A DNA stretch of 51,453 nucleotides from Nocardioides sp. (GCF_024509035.1 NZ_JANINT010000019.1:1-51453), one strand, 5' to 3'. Positions 18,274 to 28,026 are shown, numbered from the stretch's first letter. The notes: generated by a model not told the origin, from the sequence alone. A program made the numbers and translations.

Positions 18274-19704
18274 ATGACGACTGACTCGACATCCGCCCCT
18301 GCCCGCGACCTGCTGTCGGTGGCGATGGTGACCCTCGGCTGCGCACGCAACGAGGTCGACTCCGAGGAGCTCGCCGGCCGGCTCGAGGCCGACGGCTTCC
18401 GGCTCGTCGACGACCCCGCCGACGCCGACACGGTGGTCGTCAACACCTGCGGATTCGTCGAGGCCGCCAAGAAGGACTCGGTCGACACCCTCCTCGAGGC
18501 CGCCGACCTCAAGGAACACGGTCGCCCGCAGGCCGTCGTGGCCGTCGGCTGCATGGCCGAGCGCTACGGCAAGGACCTGGCCGCCTCGCTGCCCGAGGCC
18601 GACGCCGTGCTCGGCTTCGACGACTACCCCGACATCGCCGCCCGGCTCCGCTCGATCGTCGCGGGCGAGGCGCACGAGGCCCACACGCCGCACGACCGAC
18701 GCACGCTCCTGCCGATCACGCCGGTCGAGCGGTCGCTCTCGACCACGCCGGTTCCCGGCCACGCGTCCGGTCCGGCGTCCGTACGACGACGCCTCGACCC
18801 CGGCCCCACCGCGGCGCTCAAGCTCGCGAGCGGCTGCGACCGGCGGTGCTCCTTCTGCGCCATCCCGGCCTTCCGCGGCTCGTTCGTCAGCCGCCGCCCC
18901 AGCGACGTCCTGCAGGAGGCCCGCTGGCTGGCCGAGCAGGGCGTGCGCGAGCTGTTCCTGGTCAGCGAGAACTCCACGTCCTACGGCAAGGACCTCGGTG
19001 ACCTGCGGCTCCTCGAGACGCTGCTGCCCGAGCTGGCGGCCGTCGACGGCATCGCCCGGGTCCGCGTCTCCTACCTGCAGCCGGCCGAGACCCGCCCCGG
19101 GCTCATCGAGGCCATCGCGGGCACGCCGGGCGTCACGCCGTACTTCGACCTGTCCTTCCAGCACGCCAGCGCCTCGGTGCTGCGCCGGATGCGCCGCTTC
19201 GGTGACCCCGAGAGCTTCCTGGCCCTGCTCGAGCAGGTCCGCGCGATCGCTCCGACCGCGGGCGTGCGCAGCAACGTCATCGTGGGCTTCCCGGGGGAGA
19301 GCGAGGAGGACCTCGAGACCCTGTGCGACTTCCTGGTCGCCGGGCGCCTGGACGTCACCGGGGTGTTCGGGTACTCCGACGAGGACGGCACCGAGGCCGC
19401 CACCTATGACGGCAAGCTCGACGAGGACGAGGTGCGGGCTCGCGTCGAGCACGTGACCGCCCTGGTCGAGGAGCTGACCTCCCAGCGCGCCGCCGAGCGG
19501 ATCGGCGAGGAGGTCGAGGTGCTGGTCGAGCGCGTCGACGAGGACGCCGACGAGCAGTCGGTGGAGGAGGGTCGCGCCGCCCACCAGGGCCCGGAGGTCG
19601 ACGGCTCGACCTACCTCGTCGATCGCGGGCCACAGGTCGGGGACCTGGTGCGCGCAGTCGTCGTCGACAGCGACGGCGCCGACCTGTTCGCGAGGGCGCT
19701 GTGA
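18274..19704 (+). CDS. rimO: Ribosomal protein S12 methylthiotransferase RimO
   Basis: 476 aa radical-SAM methylthiotransferase that modifies an aspartate of ribosomal protein S12. The N-terminal MTTase domain has its three cluster cysteines in [13 protein letters not shown] (C23), [15 protein letters not shown] and [11 protein letters not shown]. The radical-SAM motif CDRRCSFC (C188, C192, C195) follows, then [16 protein letters not shown] and a C-terminal TRAM domain. The ATG at 18274 is preferred; an in-frame TTG at 18253 would add seven residues. Its stop overlaps the start of pgsA (GTGATG), so the two are coupled. Confidence 0.96.
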   Translation: MTTDSTSAPARDLLSVAMVTLGCARNEVDSEELAGRLEADGFRLVDDPADADTVVVNTCGFVEAAKKDSVDTLLEAADLKEHGRPQAVVAVGCMAERYGKDLAASLPEADAVLGFDDYPDIAARLRSIVAGEAHEAHTPHDRRTLLPITPVERSLSTTPVPGHASGPASVRRRLDPGPTAALKLASGCDRRCSFCAIPAFRGSFVSRRPSDVLQEARWLAEQGVRELFLVSENSTSYGKDLGDLRLLETLLPELAAVDGIARVRVSYLQPAETRPGLIEAIAGTPGVTPYFDLSFQHASASVLRRMRRFGDPESFLALLEQVRAIAPTAGVRSNVIVGFPGESEEDLETLCDFLVAGRLDVTGVFGYSDEDGTEAATYDGKLDEDEVRARVEHVTALVEELTSQRAAERIGEEVEVLVERVDEDADEQSVEEGRAAHQGPEVDGSTYLVDRGPQVGDLVRAVVVDSDGADLFARAL

Positions 19705-20315
19705 TGTCCGAGGTGCAGACGCAGCCGAGCAACTGGAACGTCCCCAACGTCCTGACCTCCCTGCGGATCGTGCTCGTCCCGTTCTTCGGCTGGGCCCTCC
19801 TGGTCGACGGCGGCGAGTCGATGTCCTGGCGCGTGGTGGCGTACGTCGTGTTCGTCGTCGCGATGATCACCGACAAGATCGACGGTGACCTGGCGCGCAA
19901 GCACAACCTGGTGACGAACTTCGGCAAGATCGCCGACCCGATCGCGGACAAGGCGATCACCGGCATGGCCTTCATCGGGTTGTCGGTCGTCGGCGACGTG
20001 TGGTGGGCGGTGACGATCGTGGTGCTCGTGCGCGAGTGGAGCGTCACCTTGCTGCGGCTGTCGATCCTGAAGAAGGTCGTGATCGCCGCCGCCGACCTCG
20101 GCAAGCTCAAGACCACCTTCCAGGCGCTGGCCCTCGGCGCGCTCACCCTGCCGCTGCGCGACCCCGACCTGCCCGGGTGGGCCGAGACGCCGGGCGACAT
20201 CCTGTTCTACGTCGCGCAGCTCTGCCTCGCCGTTGCTGTCGCCCTGACGCTCTGGTCGGGCTGGGAGTTCTTCCACGGCGTCTGGAAGCAGCGTCACCAG
20301 CTCCGCACCGCGTAG
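19704..20315 (+). CDS. pgsA: CDP-alcohol phosphatidyltransferase (CDP-diacylglycerol-glycerol-3-phosphate type)
   Basis: 203 aa integral membrane enzyme that makes phosphatidylglycerol phosphate from CDP-diacylglycerol. The signature DGxxAR-x8-Gx3Dx3D is complete in DGDLARKHNLVTNFGKIADPIADK. Several membrane helices flank it. The ATG at 19704 shares its A with the rimO stop; a GTG three bases earlier is also possible. Position after rimO and before cinA is the usual actinobacterial order, where the gene is called pgsA or pgsA3. A hairpin at 20365-20393 probably ends the ftsK-rodZ-rimO-pgsA run. Confidence 0.95.
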   Translation: MSEVQTQPSNWNVPNVLTSLRIVLVPFFGWALLVDGGESMSWRVVAYVVFVVAMITDKIDGDLARKHNLVTNFGKIADPIADKAITGMAFIGLSVVGDVWWAVTIVVLVREWSVTLLRLSILKKVVIAAADLGKLKTTFQALALGALTLPLRDPDLPGWAETPGDILFYVAQLCLAVAVALTLWSGWEFFHGVWKQRHQLRTA

Positions 20316-20364
20316 GAGCCAGCTCCTCGCCCGAACGTCGAGACCTGCCCGAAGAAGGGACCCG

Positions 20365-20393
20365 GTCTCGGCGACTTGTGCCGTTGCCGAGAC
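20365..20393 (+). terminator. 11-bp stem-loop after pgsA
   Basis: GTCTCGGCGAC (20365-20375) pairs with 20383-20393, with one G-U pair and a seven-base loop. It lies 49 bp after the pgsA stop, before a comparatively AT-rich leader of the next gene. It is the likely end of the upstream operon. Confidence 0.55.
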
Positions 20394-20534
20394 GGCCCCG
20401 ATCGGCAGTCTTTGCGGTGGACATCCTCTGGTGGCCGAACTGTTACGTCATGGGCACTTGGACTCTGGATTTCTTCCTCTCACGTGGGGTTGAGTACCGG
20501 CACCACCCTTTCTCCTCTTCGAAAGGTCATCTCA
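20394..20534 (+). promoter_or_regulatory. AT-richer leader of the secreted 5'-nucleotidase gene
   Basis: This 141 bp stretch has visibly more A and T than its surroundings (for example the run around 20466-20520) and ends with GAAAGG nine bases before the GTG at 20535. It probably holds the promoter, but I see no certain -35/-10 pair and no clear operator. Confidence 0.4.
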
Positions 20535-22844
20535 GTGCCCTCTAGTAGTTCTCGGACGCGAAGGGGCATGCGTGCCCTCTCCGTCACCGCCGGGCTCGCG
20601 CTCCTCGCGACGTCCACCACGCTGATCAGCACGCCGGCCAACGCGGCCGACCCCGTCGACGTCAACATCCTCGGGATCAACGACTTCCACGGACGCATCA
20701 AGTCCAACGGGGTCGAGGCGGGCGCTGCGGTCCTTGCCGGTGCCGTCGACCAGATCCGGACGGCTCACCCGAACACCATCTTCGCCGCCGCCGGCGACCT
20801 GATCGGGGCTTCGACCTTCGAGTCCTTCATCGCCCACGACAAGCCGACCATCGACGCGCTCAACGAGGCCGGACTCGAGGTCTCCTCCGTGGGCAACCAC
20901 GAGTTCGACCAGGGCTACCGCGACCTCGTCGACCGCGTCATGGCGCCGGCCTCGGCGAGCAACCCCGACGGTGGCGCGGCCTGGAAGTACATCGGCGCCA
21001 ACGTGAAGATGAAGGCGTCCGGCAACCCCGCCCTCGACCCGACCTACGTCAAGGACGTCGGCGGCGTGCAGGTCGGCTTCATCGGAGCCGTGACCGAGCA
21101 CCTGCCCGAGCTCGTGTCCCCGGGCGGCATCGCCGACATCCAGGTGACCGACATCCCGACCGCGGTCAACGCCGAGGCCAACGCGCTCGAGGCGGACGGT
21201 GTCGACGTCATCGTGCTGCTCGTCCACGAGGGTGCCCCGAACACCGACTGCGCGACCATGGACGACGACCCGACCTCCGACTTCGGCAGCATCGTCACCG
21301 GCGTCAACGACAAGGTCGACGCCATTATCTCCGGCCACACGCACCTGGCCTACAACTGCAAGTTCCCGGTCGCCGGCTGGGCCGGCCGCCCGGTCACCGA
21401 GCGCCCGGTCGTCTCCGCGGGCCAGTACGGCTACAACCTCAACCAGCTCGACATCTCCGTCGACCCGGCCAGCGGCCAGGTCCTCAAGATCGACCAGAGC
21501 ATCCTGCCGCTGACGACCAAGCAGGCCGACGGCACCTACAAGGCCAACTACCCGGTCGACGCGGCCACGAAGAAGATCGTCGACGACGCCGCCGCGAAGG
21601 CCGACGTCCTCGGCGCCGTGCCGCTCGGCGACATCGCCGGTCCGTTCAAGCGGGCGTCGCGGCCCAAGGCCGACAACAGCGGCACCGAGGAGAACCGCGG
21701 TGGCGAGTCCACCCTCGGCAACCTCGTCGCCGAGGCCCAGCGGTGGGCCACCGAGTCCCCGACGGCGGGCGGCGCGCAGATCGCGTTCATGAACCCCGGC
21801 GGCCTCCGTGCCGACATGCTCGGCAACGGCGACGCCTACCCCAAGGAGCTCACGTACAAGCAGGCCGCCAACGTCCAGCCGTTCGCCAACACCTTGGTCA
21901 ACATGGACATGACGGGCACCCAGATCAAGGCTGCTCTCGAGCAGCAGTGGCAGCCGGCCGGCTCCTCGCGGCCGTTCCTGCGCCTCGGTGTCTCGAAGGG
22001 CTTCAGCTACACCTACGACCCCGTCGCAAAGACGGTCACCGAGATGTGGCTCGACGGCAAGCCCGTTGCCGCGGACAAGACCTACTCGGTCACGGTGAAC
22101 TCCTTCCTCTCCACCGGCGGCGACAACTTCGCGGCGTTCGCCACCGGCACGAACAAGCAGGACACCGGCAAGACGGACCTGCAGGGCATGGTCGACTTCA
22201 TGGCCGAGTTCGCCTCGGACAAGGCGCTCCCGGTCGACACCAGCCAGCACGCGGTCGGCGTGGCGTTCCCGGCCGGCGCGCCTGCGGCGTACCACCCGGG
22301 CGACACCGTGGCCTTCACGCTGTCCTCGCTGGCGATGACCGGTGCCGGTGACGTCCAGGACTCCTCGGTGACGATCTCGCTGGGCGACAAGGTGCTCGGC
22401 ACCGCTCCGGTCGACAACACCGTCGCTCCCGGCGCGCCCGACGACGAGGCCGGCACGGCCTCGGTGAGCGTCACGCTGCCCTCCGCGGTCGGCGCTCGCG
22501 AGCTGCGCGTCACCGGCGACAAGTCGGGCACCACCGTGCTGGTCCCGGTGATGGTGAAGAAGGCCGGCTCCACGGTCACCGCGACCGTGTCGCCGAAGAC
22601 GATCGTCGCGAAGAAGACGCGCGCCACGGTCTCCGTCGAGGTGAGCAGCCCGTCCGGCGCATCTGGCAAGGTGCTCGTGCGGGTCGGCGGCCAGAGCCAG
22701 ACCGTCAAGCTGACGGACGGCCGCGCCTCGGTCGAGCTGGCCGCGTTCCACAAGGCCGGCAAGAAGACCGTCACGGTCCGCTACCTCGGCAACGCCACGA
22801 CGAAACGATCCATCACCACGGTGAAGATCACGGTCGTCAAGTAG
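20535..22844 (+). CDS. Secreted 5'-nucleotidase / 2',3'-cyclic phosphodiesterase (UshA family)
   Basis: 769 aa secreted metallophosphoesterase that dephosphorylates extracellular nucleotides. Signal peptide: basic RTRRGMR, hydrophobic core LSVTAGLALLATSTTLI, cut likely after PANAA. The calcineurin-like domain has the metal motifs GINDFHGR, AAGDLIGAS, VGNHEFDQG and SGHTHLAYN. The 5'-nucleotidase C-terminal domain follows (MNPGGLRADML, NVQPFANTLV, NSFLSTGGDNFAAF). The last 190 residues are beta-rich and include an Ig-like repeat (KVLVRVGGQSQTVKLTDGRA). GTG 20535 is chosen because AAAGG lies at proper distance; ATG 20568 is an alternative. It stands before a secreted nuclease gene. Confidence 0.92.
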   Translation: MPSSSSRTRRGMRALSVTAGLALLATSTTLISTPANAADPVDVNILGINDFHGRIKSNGVEAGAAVLAGAVDQIRTAHPNTIFAAAGDLIGASTFESFIAHDKPTIDALNEAGLEVSSVGNHEFDQGYRDLVDRVMAPASASNPDGGAAWKYIGANVKMKASGNPALDPTYVKDVGGVQVGFIGAVTEHLPELVSPGGIADIQVTDIPTAVNAEANALEADGVDVIVLLVHEGAPNTDCATMDDDPTSDFGSIVTGVNDKVDAIISGHTHLAYNCKFPVAGWAGRPVTERPVVSAGQYGYNLNQLDISVDPASGQVLKIDQSILPLTTKQADGTYKANYPVDAATKKIVDDAAAKADVLGAVPLGDIAGPFKRASRPKADNSGTEENRGGESTLGNLVAEAQRWATESPTAGGAQIAFMNPGGLRADMLGNGDAYPKELTYKQAANVQPFANTLVNMDMTGTQIKAALEQQWQPAGSSRPFLRLGVSKGFSYTYDPVAKTVTEMWLDGKPVAADKTYSVTVNSFLSTGGDNFAAFATGTNKQDTGKTDLQGMVDFMAEFASDKALPVDTSQHAVGVAFPAGAPAAYHPGDTVAFTLSSLAMTGAGDVQDSSVTISLGDKVLGTAPVDNTVAPGAPDDEAGTASVSVTLPSAVGARELRVTGDKSGTTVLVPVMVKKAGSTVTATVSPKTIVAKKTRATVSVEVSSPSGASGKVLVRVGGQSQTVKLTDGRASVELAAFHKAGKKTVTVRYLGNATTKRSITTVKITVVK

Positions 22845-22857
22845 CAAGCACCACCTC

Positions 22858-22893
22858 GTTCTCGGGGCCCGTCGTGAGGCGGGCCCCGGGAAC
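22858..22893 (+). terminator. 14-bp stem-loop after the 5'-nucleotidase gene
   Basis: Arms 22858-22871 (GTTCTCGGGGCCCG) and 22880-22893 pair throughout, with one G-U pair, around an eight-base loop. It begins 14 bp after the stop. It separates the two secreted-enzyme genes, although some read-through may reach the second. Confidence 0.65.
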
Positions 22894-22927
22894 GGGCTCA
22901 ACCCCTCACCCCCTCGGAAGGTTCCCC

Positions 22928-25644
22928 ATGTCCACGACGCCTCGGGCGTCGCGGCGAGGCCTGGCGGTCGCCGCCACCCTCGCCGCGGCGGTCACCGGTC
23001 TCACGCTGGCCCCGCTCCCCACCGCCCAGGCCGCGAGCACCGGCCTGGTCATCAGCGAGGTCTACGGCGGCGGAGGCAACTCCGGCGCCACCCTCACCCA
23101 CGACTTCATCGAGCTCTACAACCCCACCTCCGCGCCGATCAGCGTCAACGGCATGTCGGTGCAGTACCGCAGCAGCGGCTCCACGAGCGCCGCCACCGGC
23201 GTGACCCCGCTGAGCGGCTCGGTCCCGGCCGGTGGCCACTACCTGATCCAGGAGGCCGTCGGCACTGGCGGTACGACGGCGCTGCCCACCCCGGACGCGA
23301 CCGGCACGATCGCGATGAGCGGGTCGGCCTTCACCGTCTGGCTGGCCACCGGCACGACCGCCCTGAACCCGGCCGCCGACGGCACCGCCGTACGCGACGG
23401 GATCGTCGACCTGGTCGGTGTCAACAGCAACACCTTCGAGACCGCCAAGGCCGCCGGGCTGAGCAACACCACCTCCAGCAGCCGGACCAAGGCCGACAAC
23501 GACAACAACGCCGACGAGTTCACCGCCGGCGCCCCCGACCCGCAGGCCGCCGGTGGCACCACCGAGCCCCCCGCGGACGAGCCGACCGAGGCCACGATCG
23601 CCGAGGTCCAGGGCACCGGCGACACCTCGCCGCTCGTGGGCAAGACCGTCGTGACCCAGGGCGTCGTGACCGCGGCGTACCCCACCGGCGGCTACAACGG
23701 CTTCTACATCGAGACGCCCGGCGACCCCGACACCCCGGGCGCCTCGAGGTCAGCGAGTTCAACCAGACCACCGAGATCACGCCGGCCGCGGCCGACGTGG
23801 TCGTGCTCGACACCCCGCTCGGCACGGTCAGCCCCTTCGCGGCGCCGTGGAGCGAGCTCGACACCGCGGCGGAGAAGGAGTCGCACGAGGGTGAGCTGAT
23901 CGCCCCGCAGGGTGCCTTCACCGTCAGCGACAACTACGACACCAACTACTACGCCTCGTTCACGCTGGCAGCCGGTGACCACCCGCTGGTGCAGCCCACC
24001 GACATCGTGGACGCCCAGAACACTGCCGCGGTGGCCGCCGTCCAGGCCGACAATGCGGCGCGCGCGATCACGCTCGACGACGGGGCGAGCATCAACTTCA
24101 ACTCCGCCGCCAACAAGGGCACCCCGCTGCCGTGGCTCTCGCAGGACAACCCGGTGCGCATCGGGTCGTCGGTGGAGTTCCACCAGCCGCTCGTGCTCGA
24201 GTTCCGCAACAGCATGTGGAACCTGCAGCCCACCCACCAGGTGACCGGTGCGGGCACGGACGTCGCGACCTTCAGCAACACCCGGACCGCGGCTCCCGAG
24301 GCCGTGGGCGGCGACATCCGGCTGGCGACGTTCAACGTGCTCAACTACTTCCCGACGACCGGCGCCGACTACGAGGCCGCCGGCCTGGGGACCTGCACGT
24401 ACTACAACGACCGCGCCGGCAACCACATCACGGTCAACCGCTGCGGGACCGACGCCTCGCCCGGTCCGCGCGGGGCGGCCGACGCCGCCAACCTGGCGCG
24501 CCAGCAGGCCAAGATCGTCGCCGCGATCGACCACCTCGGCGCGAGCATCGTCTCGCTGGAGGAGATCGAGAACTCGGTGAAGTTCGGCCTCGACCGGGAC
24601 CACGCCGTCGCCACGCTCGTCGACGCCCTCAACGCCGACGCGGGCGCGGGCACCTGGGCCTACGCGCCGTCGCCCGCCGCGGCCGACCTGCCGGCCCTCG
24701 CCGAGCAGGACGTCATCCGCACGGCGTTCATCTACAAGCCCGCCGACGTCACGCTCGTCGGCCCGTCGCGCGTGCTCACCGGCTCGGCGCCGTTCGCCGA
24801 CGCCCGCGAGCCGCTCGCCCAGGGCTTCAAGGCCACCGGTGCGCCCGACTCCGACGCGTTCGCGGTGATCGTCAACCACTTCAAGTCCAAGGGCTCCGGC
24901 GTCGACGACGGCACCGGCCAGGGCAACGCCAACCCCGACCGCGTCGCCCAGGCCGAGGCGCTCAGCGACTTCGCCGACCAGGTGGCCACCGACCTCGACA
25001 CCGACGCGGTGTTCCTGACCGGCGACTTCAACTCCTACACCCAGGAGGACCCGCTGCAGGTGCTGTACGCCGACGGCTACGACAACCTCGAGTCGACGAC
25101 CGACCCGCAGGAGACGACGTACAGCTTCGACGGGCTCGCCGGCTCGCTCGACCACGTGCTCGCCAGCCCGGCGGCCGCGGCCATGGTGACCGGCGTCGAC
25201 ATCTGGAACATCAACGCCGACGAGTCGATCGCGTTCGAGTACAGCCGCTACAACTACAACGCGACCGACTTCTACGCACCCACGCCCTACCGGGCCTCCG
25301 ACCACGACCCGGAGGTCGTCGGCATCGACCTGCCGGCGATCGGTCCCAAGCCCTCGACGGTGAGCGCCGAGGACGTCACGGTCGTCTACAGCAAGGAGCG
25401 CCCGGAGATCCCGGTGACCGTCACTGCGGACGGTGTCGTGCCGACCGGCACGGTCGAGGTCCTCGACGGTGATCGGGTCCTCGGAACTGCCACCTTGTCG
25501 GACGGTTCTGCCGTCGTCGTCCTGCCGAAGAAGTCGCTCAAGCGTGGGACGTATGAGCTGACGGTGAGCTACGCCGGTGACGACGCCGTCGCGGGCGGCA
25601 CCACCACGGTGACCGTGCGCGTCACCAACCCCGCCGGGCACTGA
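22928..25644 (+). pseudogene. ExeM/NucH-type secreted endonuclease, broken by a frameshifting deletion
   Basis: Signal peptide at the start (SRRGLAVAATLAAAVTGLTL ... AQAA), then a lamin-tail domain (GLVISEVYGGGGNSGAT ... DFIELYNPT), then an OB-fold domain (EVQGTGDTSPLVGKTVVTQGVVTA). At about 23743 the frame is lost: the first frame runs on to a stop at 23897-23899 (323 aa), while the homologous sequence resumes at 23743 in another frame (LEVSEFNQTTEITPAAADVVVLD). The OB-fold is also short by an estimated 25 residues at this point, so bases are missing as well. The rest encodes the DNase-I-like nuclease (DIRLATFNVLNYF, TGDFNSY, SDHDPEVVGID) and a C-terminal Ig-like domain. GGAAGG precedes the ATG. 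An assembly error at a repeat is the alternative to a real mutation. Confidence 0.85.
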
Positions 25645-25649
25645 TCACG

Positions 25650-25686
25650 ACGTTGACCCGCCCGAAACTTTCGGGCGGGTCAACGT
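25650..25686. repeat. 37-bp perfect palindrome, copy 2
   Basis: Identical to 13694-13730 over all 37 bases. It lies between the convergent nuclease and GH15 genes, starting five bases after the nuclease stop and containing the GH15 stop codon (TGA inside one arm). As a symmetric hairpin it can end transcription from both sides. Confidence 0.9.
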
Positions 25687-27449
25687 CCACGCAGGTCGAA
25701 CGCCGCGCGCACGAGGGCCAGGTGACTGAACGCCTGCGGGAAGTTGCCGATCATCCTCGTGTGCGCGGCGTCGTACTCCTCGGGAAGGAGCCCGACGTCG
25801 TTGGCCAGGCCGCAGAGCCGGTCGAAGAGCGCGTGCGCGTCGTCGGTGCGGCCGGCGCGGGCGTACGCCGACACCAGCCAGAACGAGCACGCCAGGAACG
25901 GGTGCTCACCGCCGGGCAGGCCGTCGACGCCTGACTCGGTGCGGTAGCGCAGCACCAGCCCGTCACGGACCAGGTCCTCCTCGACGGCGCGGATGGTGCC
26001 CAGCATGCGCGGGTCGTCACCGGCGACGAAGCCGATCTGGGGGAGCACCAGCAGCGAGGCGTCGACCTCGGTGGTGTCGTAGTGCTGGACGAACGTCCCG
26101 CGCCCGGCGTCGTAGCCGCGCTCGAGGACCTCGGCGTGCACGGTGTCGCGCAGCTCGCGCCACTCCTCGACCGGCCCGTCGAGGTCGAAGTCCTCGACGG
26201 CCCGCACGGCGCGGTCGAACGCCGCCCACACCATGGCCTGGGAGTGGGTGAAGTGCTGCTGGGGCCCGCGGATCTCCCACAGCCCGTGGTCGGGCTGCTG
26301 CCAGGTCCTGGCCAGGCTCTCGATCAGCGCGCGCTGCAGCGCCCACGCGCTCCTGTCGGCGTGCCCGGTCGCCTGGCGGACCTGCTCGAGGGCGATCATC
26401 ACCTCGCCGAGCACGTCGAGCTGGCGCTGGAGGGACGCGCCGTTGCCGATGCGCACCGGCCGCGAGTCGGCGTAGCCCGGCAGGTGGGGGAGGTCCAGCT
26501 CGGTCAGGCGCCGGCTCCCGTCGACCGCGTAGACGATCTGCAGGTCGCCGGGGTCACCGGCCACGGCGCGCAGCAGCCAGCCACGCCACAGCTGGGCCTC
26601 GGCGGTGTAGCCCGCCTCGATCAGGGCGCCGATGGTGAGCGCCGCGTCGCGCAGCCAGCAGAACCGGTAGTCCCAGTTGCGCTCGCCGCCAGGGTCCTCG
26701 GGCAGGGACGTCGTCGGCGCTGCGACGATGCCGCCGGTCTGGGCGTCGGTGAGCAGGCGCAGCGTCGACAGCGAGCGGCGCACGAGGTCGGGGTGCGGCA
26801 TGTCGCTGCGGCAGCGCTCGGCCCACCGCTCCTCCTCCGCGATCGCGGCCGCGACGCGCTCGTCGATCGCGCCGAGGCCGCGGAGCGGCACGTGCGAGGG
26901 CAGCCAGGTCGTGGAGAAGGTGAGCACGGCGCCCTCGGCCACGTCGAACTCGTCGCTGTGCCGGTGGTCGCTGGCCCGGGGGAGCCGCGGTCCACGCAGC
27001 ACGAGCCGGTCGGGGCCGCCGATCGCGGTGATCACCGCCTCGCCGTCGACGGTCTCGCGGCGCACCCACGGCACGATCGCGCCGTAGTCGAGCCGGACGA
27101 TCCACTCGTGGCGCATCCGCACCGTGCCGCGCACGCCACGCACCCGGCGGACCACGTCGGCGCGGCCGTCGTACGGCGGCATCACGTCGGTGAGCGCCAC
27201 GACCCCGTCCGGGGTCGTGAAGGTCGTCTCGAGCGCCGACGACGCGCCGACGTAGCGGCGGCTCACCTCGTAGTCGCCCACCGGGCACAGCTGCCAGTGA
27301 CCGTGCTCGTCGGTGCCGAGCAGGCCGGCGAAGCAGGCCGAGGAGTCGAAGCGCGGCAGGCAGAGCCAGTCGATGGACCCGTTGGTGCCGACGAGTGCAC
27401 CGGTCTGCCGGTCGCCGATGAGTGCGTAGTCCGCGATCGGGAGCGCCAT
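25680..27449 (-). CDS. GH15-family glycoside hydrolase (glucoamylase/trehalase-like)
   Basis: 589 aa cytosolic protein of glycoside hydrolase family 15. The N-terminal beta domain begins IADYALIGDRQTGALVGTNGSIDWLCLPRFDS, the family's hallmark; the (alpha/alpha)6 barrel has GGERNWDYRFCWLRDAALTIGAL near residue 255. In actinobacteria such proteins hydrolyse trehalose or alpha-glucans; the exact substrate is not decided. No signal peptide. The ATG at 27449 lies 7 nt after TAGCCT read on the minus strand, so the mRNA is leaderless. The divergent cinA uses the overlapping mirror hexamer. Its stop codon is inside the palindrome at 25650-25686. Confidence 0.9.
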   Translation of the reverse strand: MALPIADYALIGDRQTGALVGTNGSIDWLCLPRFDSSACFAGLLGTDEHGHWQLCPVGDYEVSRRYVGASSALETTFTTPDGVVALTDVMPPYDGRADVVRRVRGVRGTVRMRHEWIVRLDYGAIVPWVRRETVDGEAVITAIGGPDRLVLRGPRLPRASDHRHSDEFDVAEGAVLTFSTTWLPSHVPLRGLGAIDERVAAAIAEEERWAERCRSDMPHPDLVRRSLSTLRLLTDAQTGGIVAAPTTSLPEDPGGERNWDYRFCWLRDAALTIGALIEAGYTAEAQLWRGWLLRAVAGDPGDLQIVYAVDGSRRLTELDLPHLPGYADSRPVRIGNGASLQRQLDVLGEVMIALEQVRQATGHADRSAWALQRALIESLARTWQQPDHGLWEIRGPQQHFTHSQAMVWAAFDRAVRAVEDFDLDGPVEEWRELRDTVHAEVLERGYDAGRGTFVQHYDTTEVDASLLVLPQIGFVAGDDPRMLGTIRAVEEDLVRDGLVLRYRTESGVDGLPGGEHPFLACSFWLVSAYARAGRTDDAHALFDRLCGLANDVGLLPEEYDAAHTRMIGNFPQAFSHLALVRAAFDLRGR

Positions 27450-27456
27450 GGTTGCG

Positions 27457-27466
27457 AGGCTAGCCT
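27457..27466. promoter_or_regulatory. Palindromic double -10 for the GH15 gene and cinA
   Basis: AGGCTAGCCT is a perfect 10-bp palindrome. It contains TAGCCT on both strands, the two hexamers sharing the central TA. From each hexamer there are exactly seven bases to the start codon: GTG 27474 on the plus strand and ATG 27449 on the minus strand. Both messages would be leaderless and start about 25 bp apart, so only one polymerase at a time could probably open this site. Confidence 0.7.
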
Positions 27467-27473
27467 TGCCCGT

Positions 27474-27980
27474 GTGACGCCCCCCTCGCACGAGCCCGAG
27501 CTGCTCACCCGCGTGCACCTGCTGCTGCGCGCCGGCGGCAGCACGATCGCGACGGCCGAGTCGTTGACCGGAGGGCGGCTCTCGGTGGCGCTCACCGACG
27601 TCCCCGGCGCTTCGGAGACCTACCTCGGCGGCGTGGTGACCTACGCGACCGAGATCAAGGCGTCGTTGCTCGAGGTCGACCAGTCGATCATCGACCAGCA
27701 CGGCGTGGTGTCCGCCGAGTGCGCGCGAGCCATGGCCTCGGGCGTGCGGGCGCTGATGGGCGCGACGTACGGCCTCTCGACGACGGGCGTCGCGGGGCCG
27801 ACCGAGCAGGAGGGCAAGCCGCCGGGCACGGTCTTCGTCGGGATCGCCGGGCCGGGCCTGCTCGAGGCGGTCGCGCTGGAGCTCAGCGGGGACCGCGGCG
27901 CCATCCAGGCGCGCACCTGCCAGGAGGCGTTCGAGGCGCTCGAGGCGGTCCTGCGGCGGGAAGAAACGTCCCTCCGGTAG
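27474..27980 (+). CDS. cinA: CinA C-terminal-type nicotinamide-nucleotide amidohydrolase
   Basis: 168 aa protein made only of the CinA C-terminal (PncC) domain, which deamidates nicotinamide mononucleotide in pyridine-nucleotide recycling. Motifs are [42 protein letters not shown] and [25 protein letters not shown]. The N-terminal MoCF-like domain of long CinA is absent, as usual in actinobacteria. GTG 27474 is set by TAGCCT seven bases upstream. It precedes clgR by 46 bp in the conserved pgsA-cinA-clgR order. Confidence 0.95.
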   Translation: MTPPSHEPELLTRVHLLLRAGGSTIATAESLTGGRLSVALTDVPGASETYLGGVVTYATEIKASLLEVDQSIIDQHGVVSAECARAMASGVRALMGATYGLSTTGVAGPTEQEGKPPGTVFVGIAGPGLLEAVALELSGDRGAIQARTCQEAFEALEAVLRREETSLR

Positions 27981-28026
27981 CGTTGTTCGCACACAGCTCG
28001 ACCCGGCAACGACCCAGGAGGCGCGC

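Noticed and set aside
18253..18275. TTG start for rimO seven codons upstream, within TTGACA
   Set aside because: ATG 18274 gives a normal N-terminus; TTG starts are rare and no ribosome site precedes it.
16072..19584. Very long open frame on the minus strand opposite ftsK, the RodZ-like gene and rimO
   Set aside because: It is antisense to three clearly recognised genes, its residues are Arg/Gly/Val/Asp rich without any domain, and such frames are expected in DNA this rich in GC.
20316..20534. tRNA, small RNA or riboswitch in the longest intergenic region
   Set aside because: No cloverleaf or known riboswitch core is visible; only one terminator-like hairpin and an AT-richer leader.
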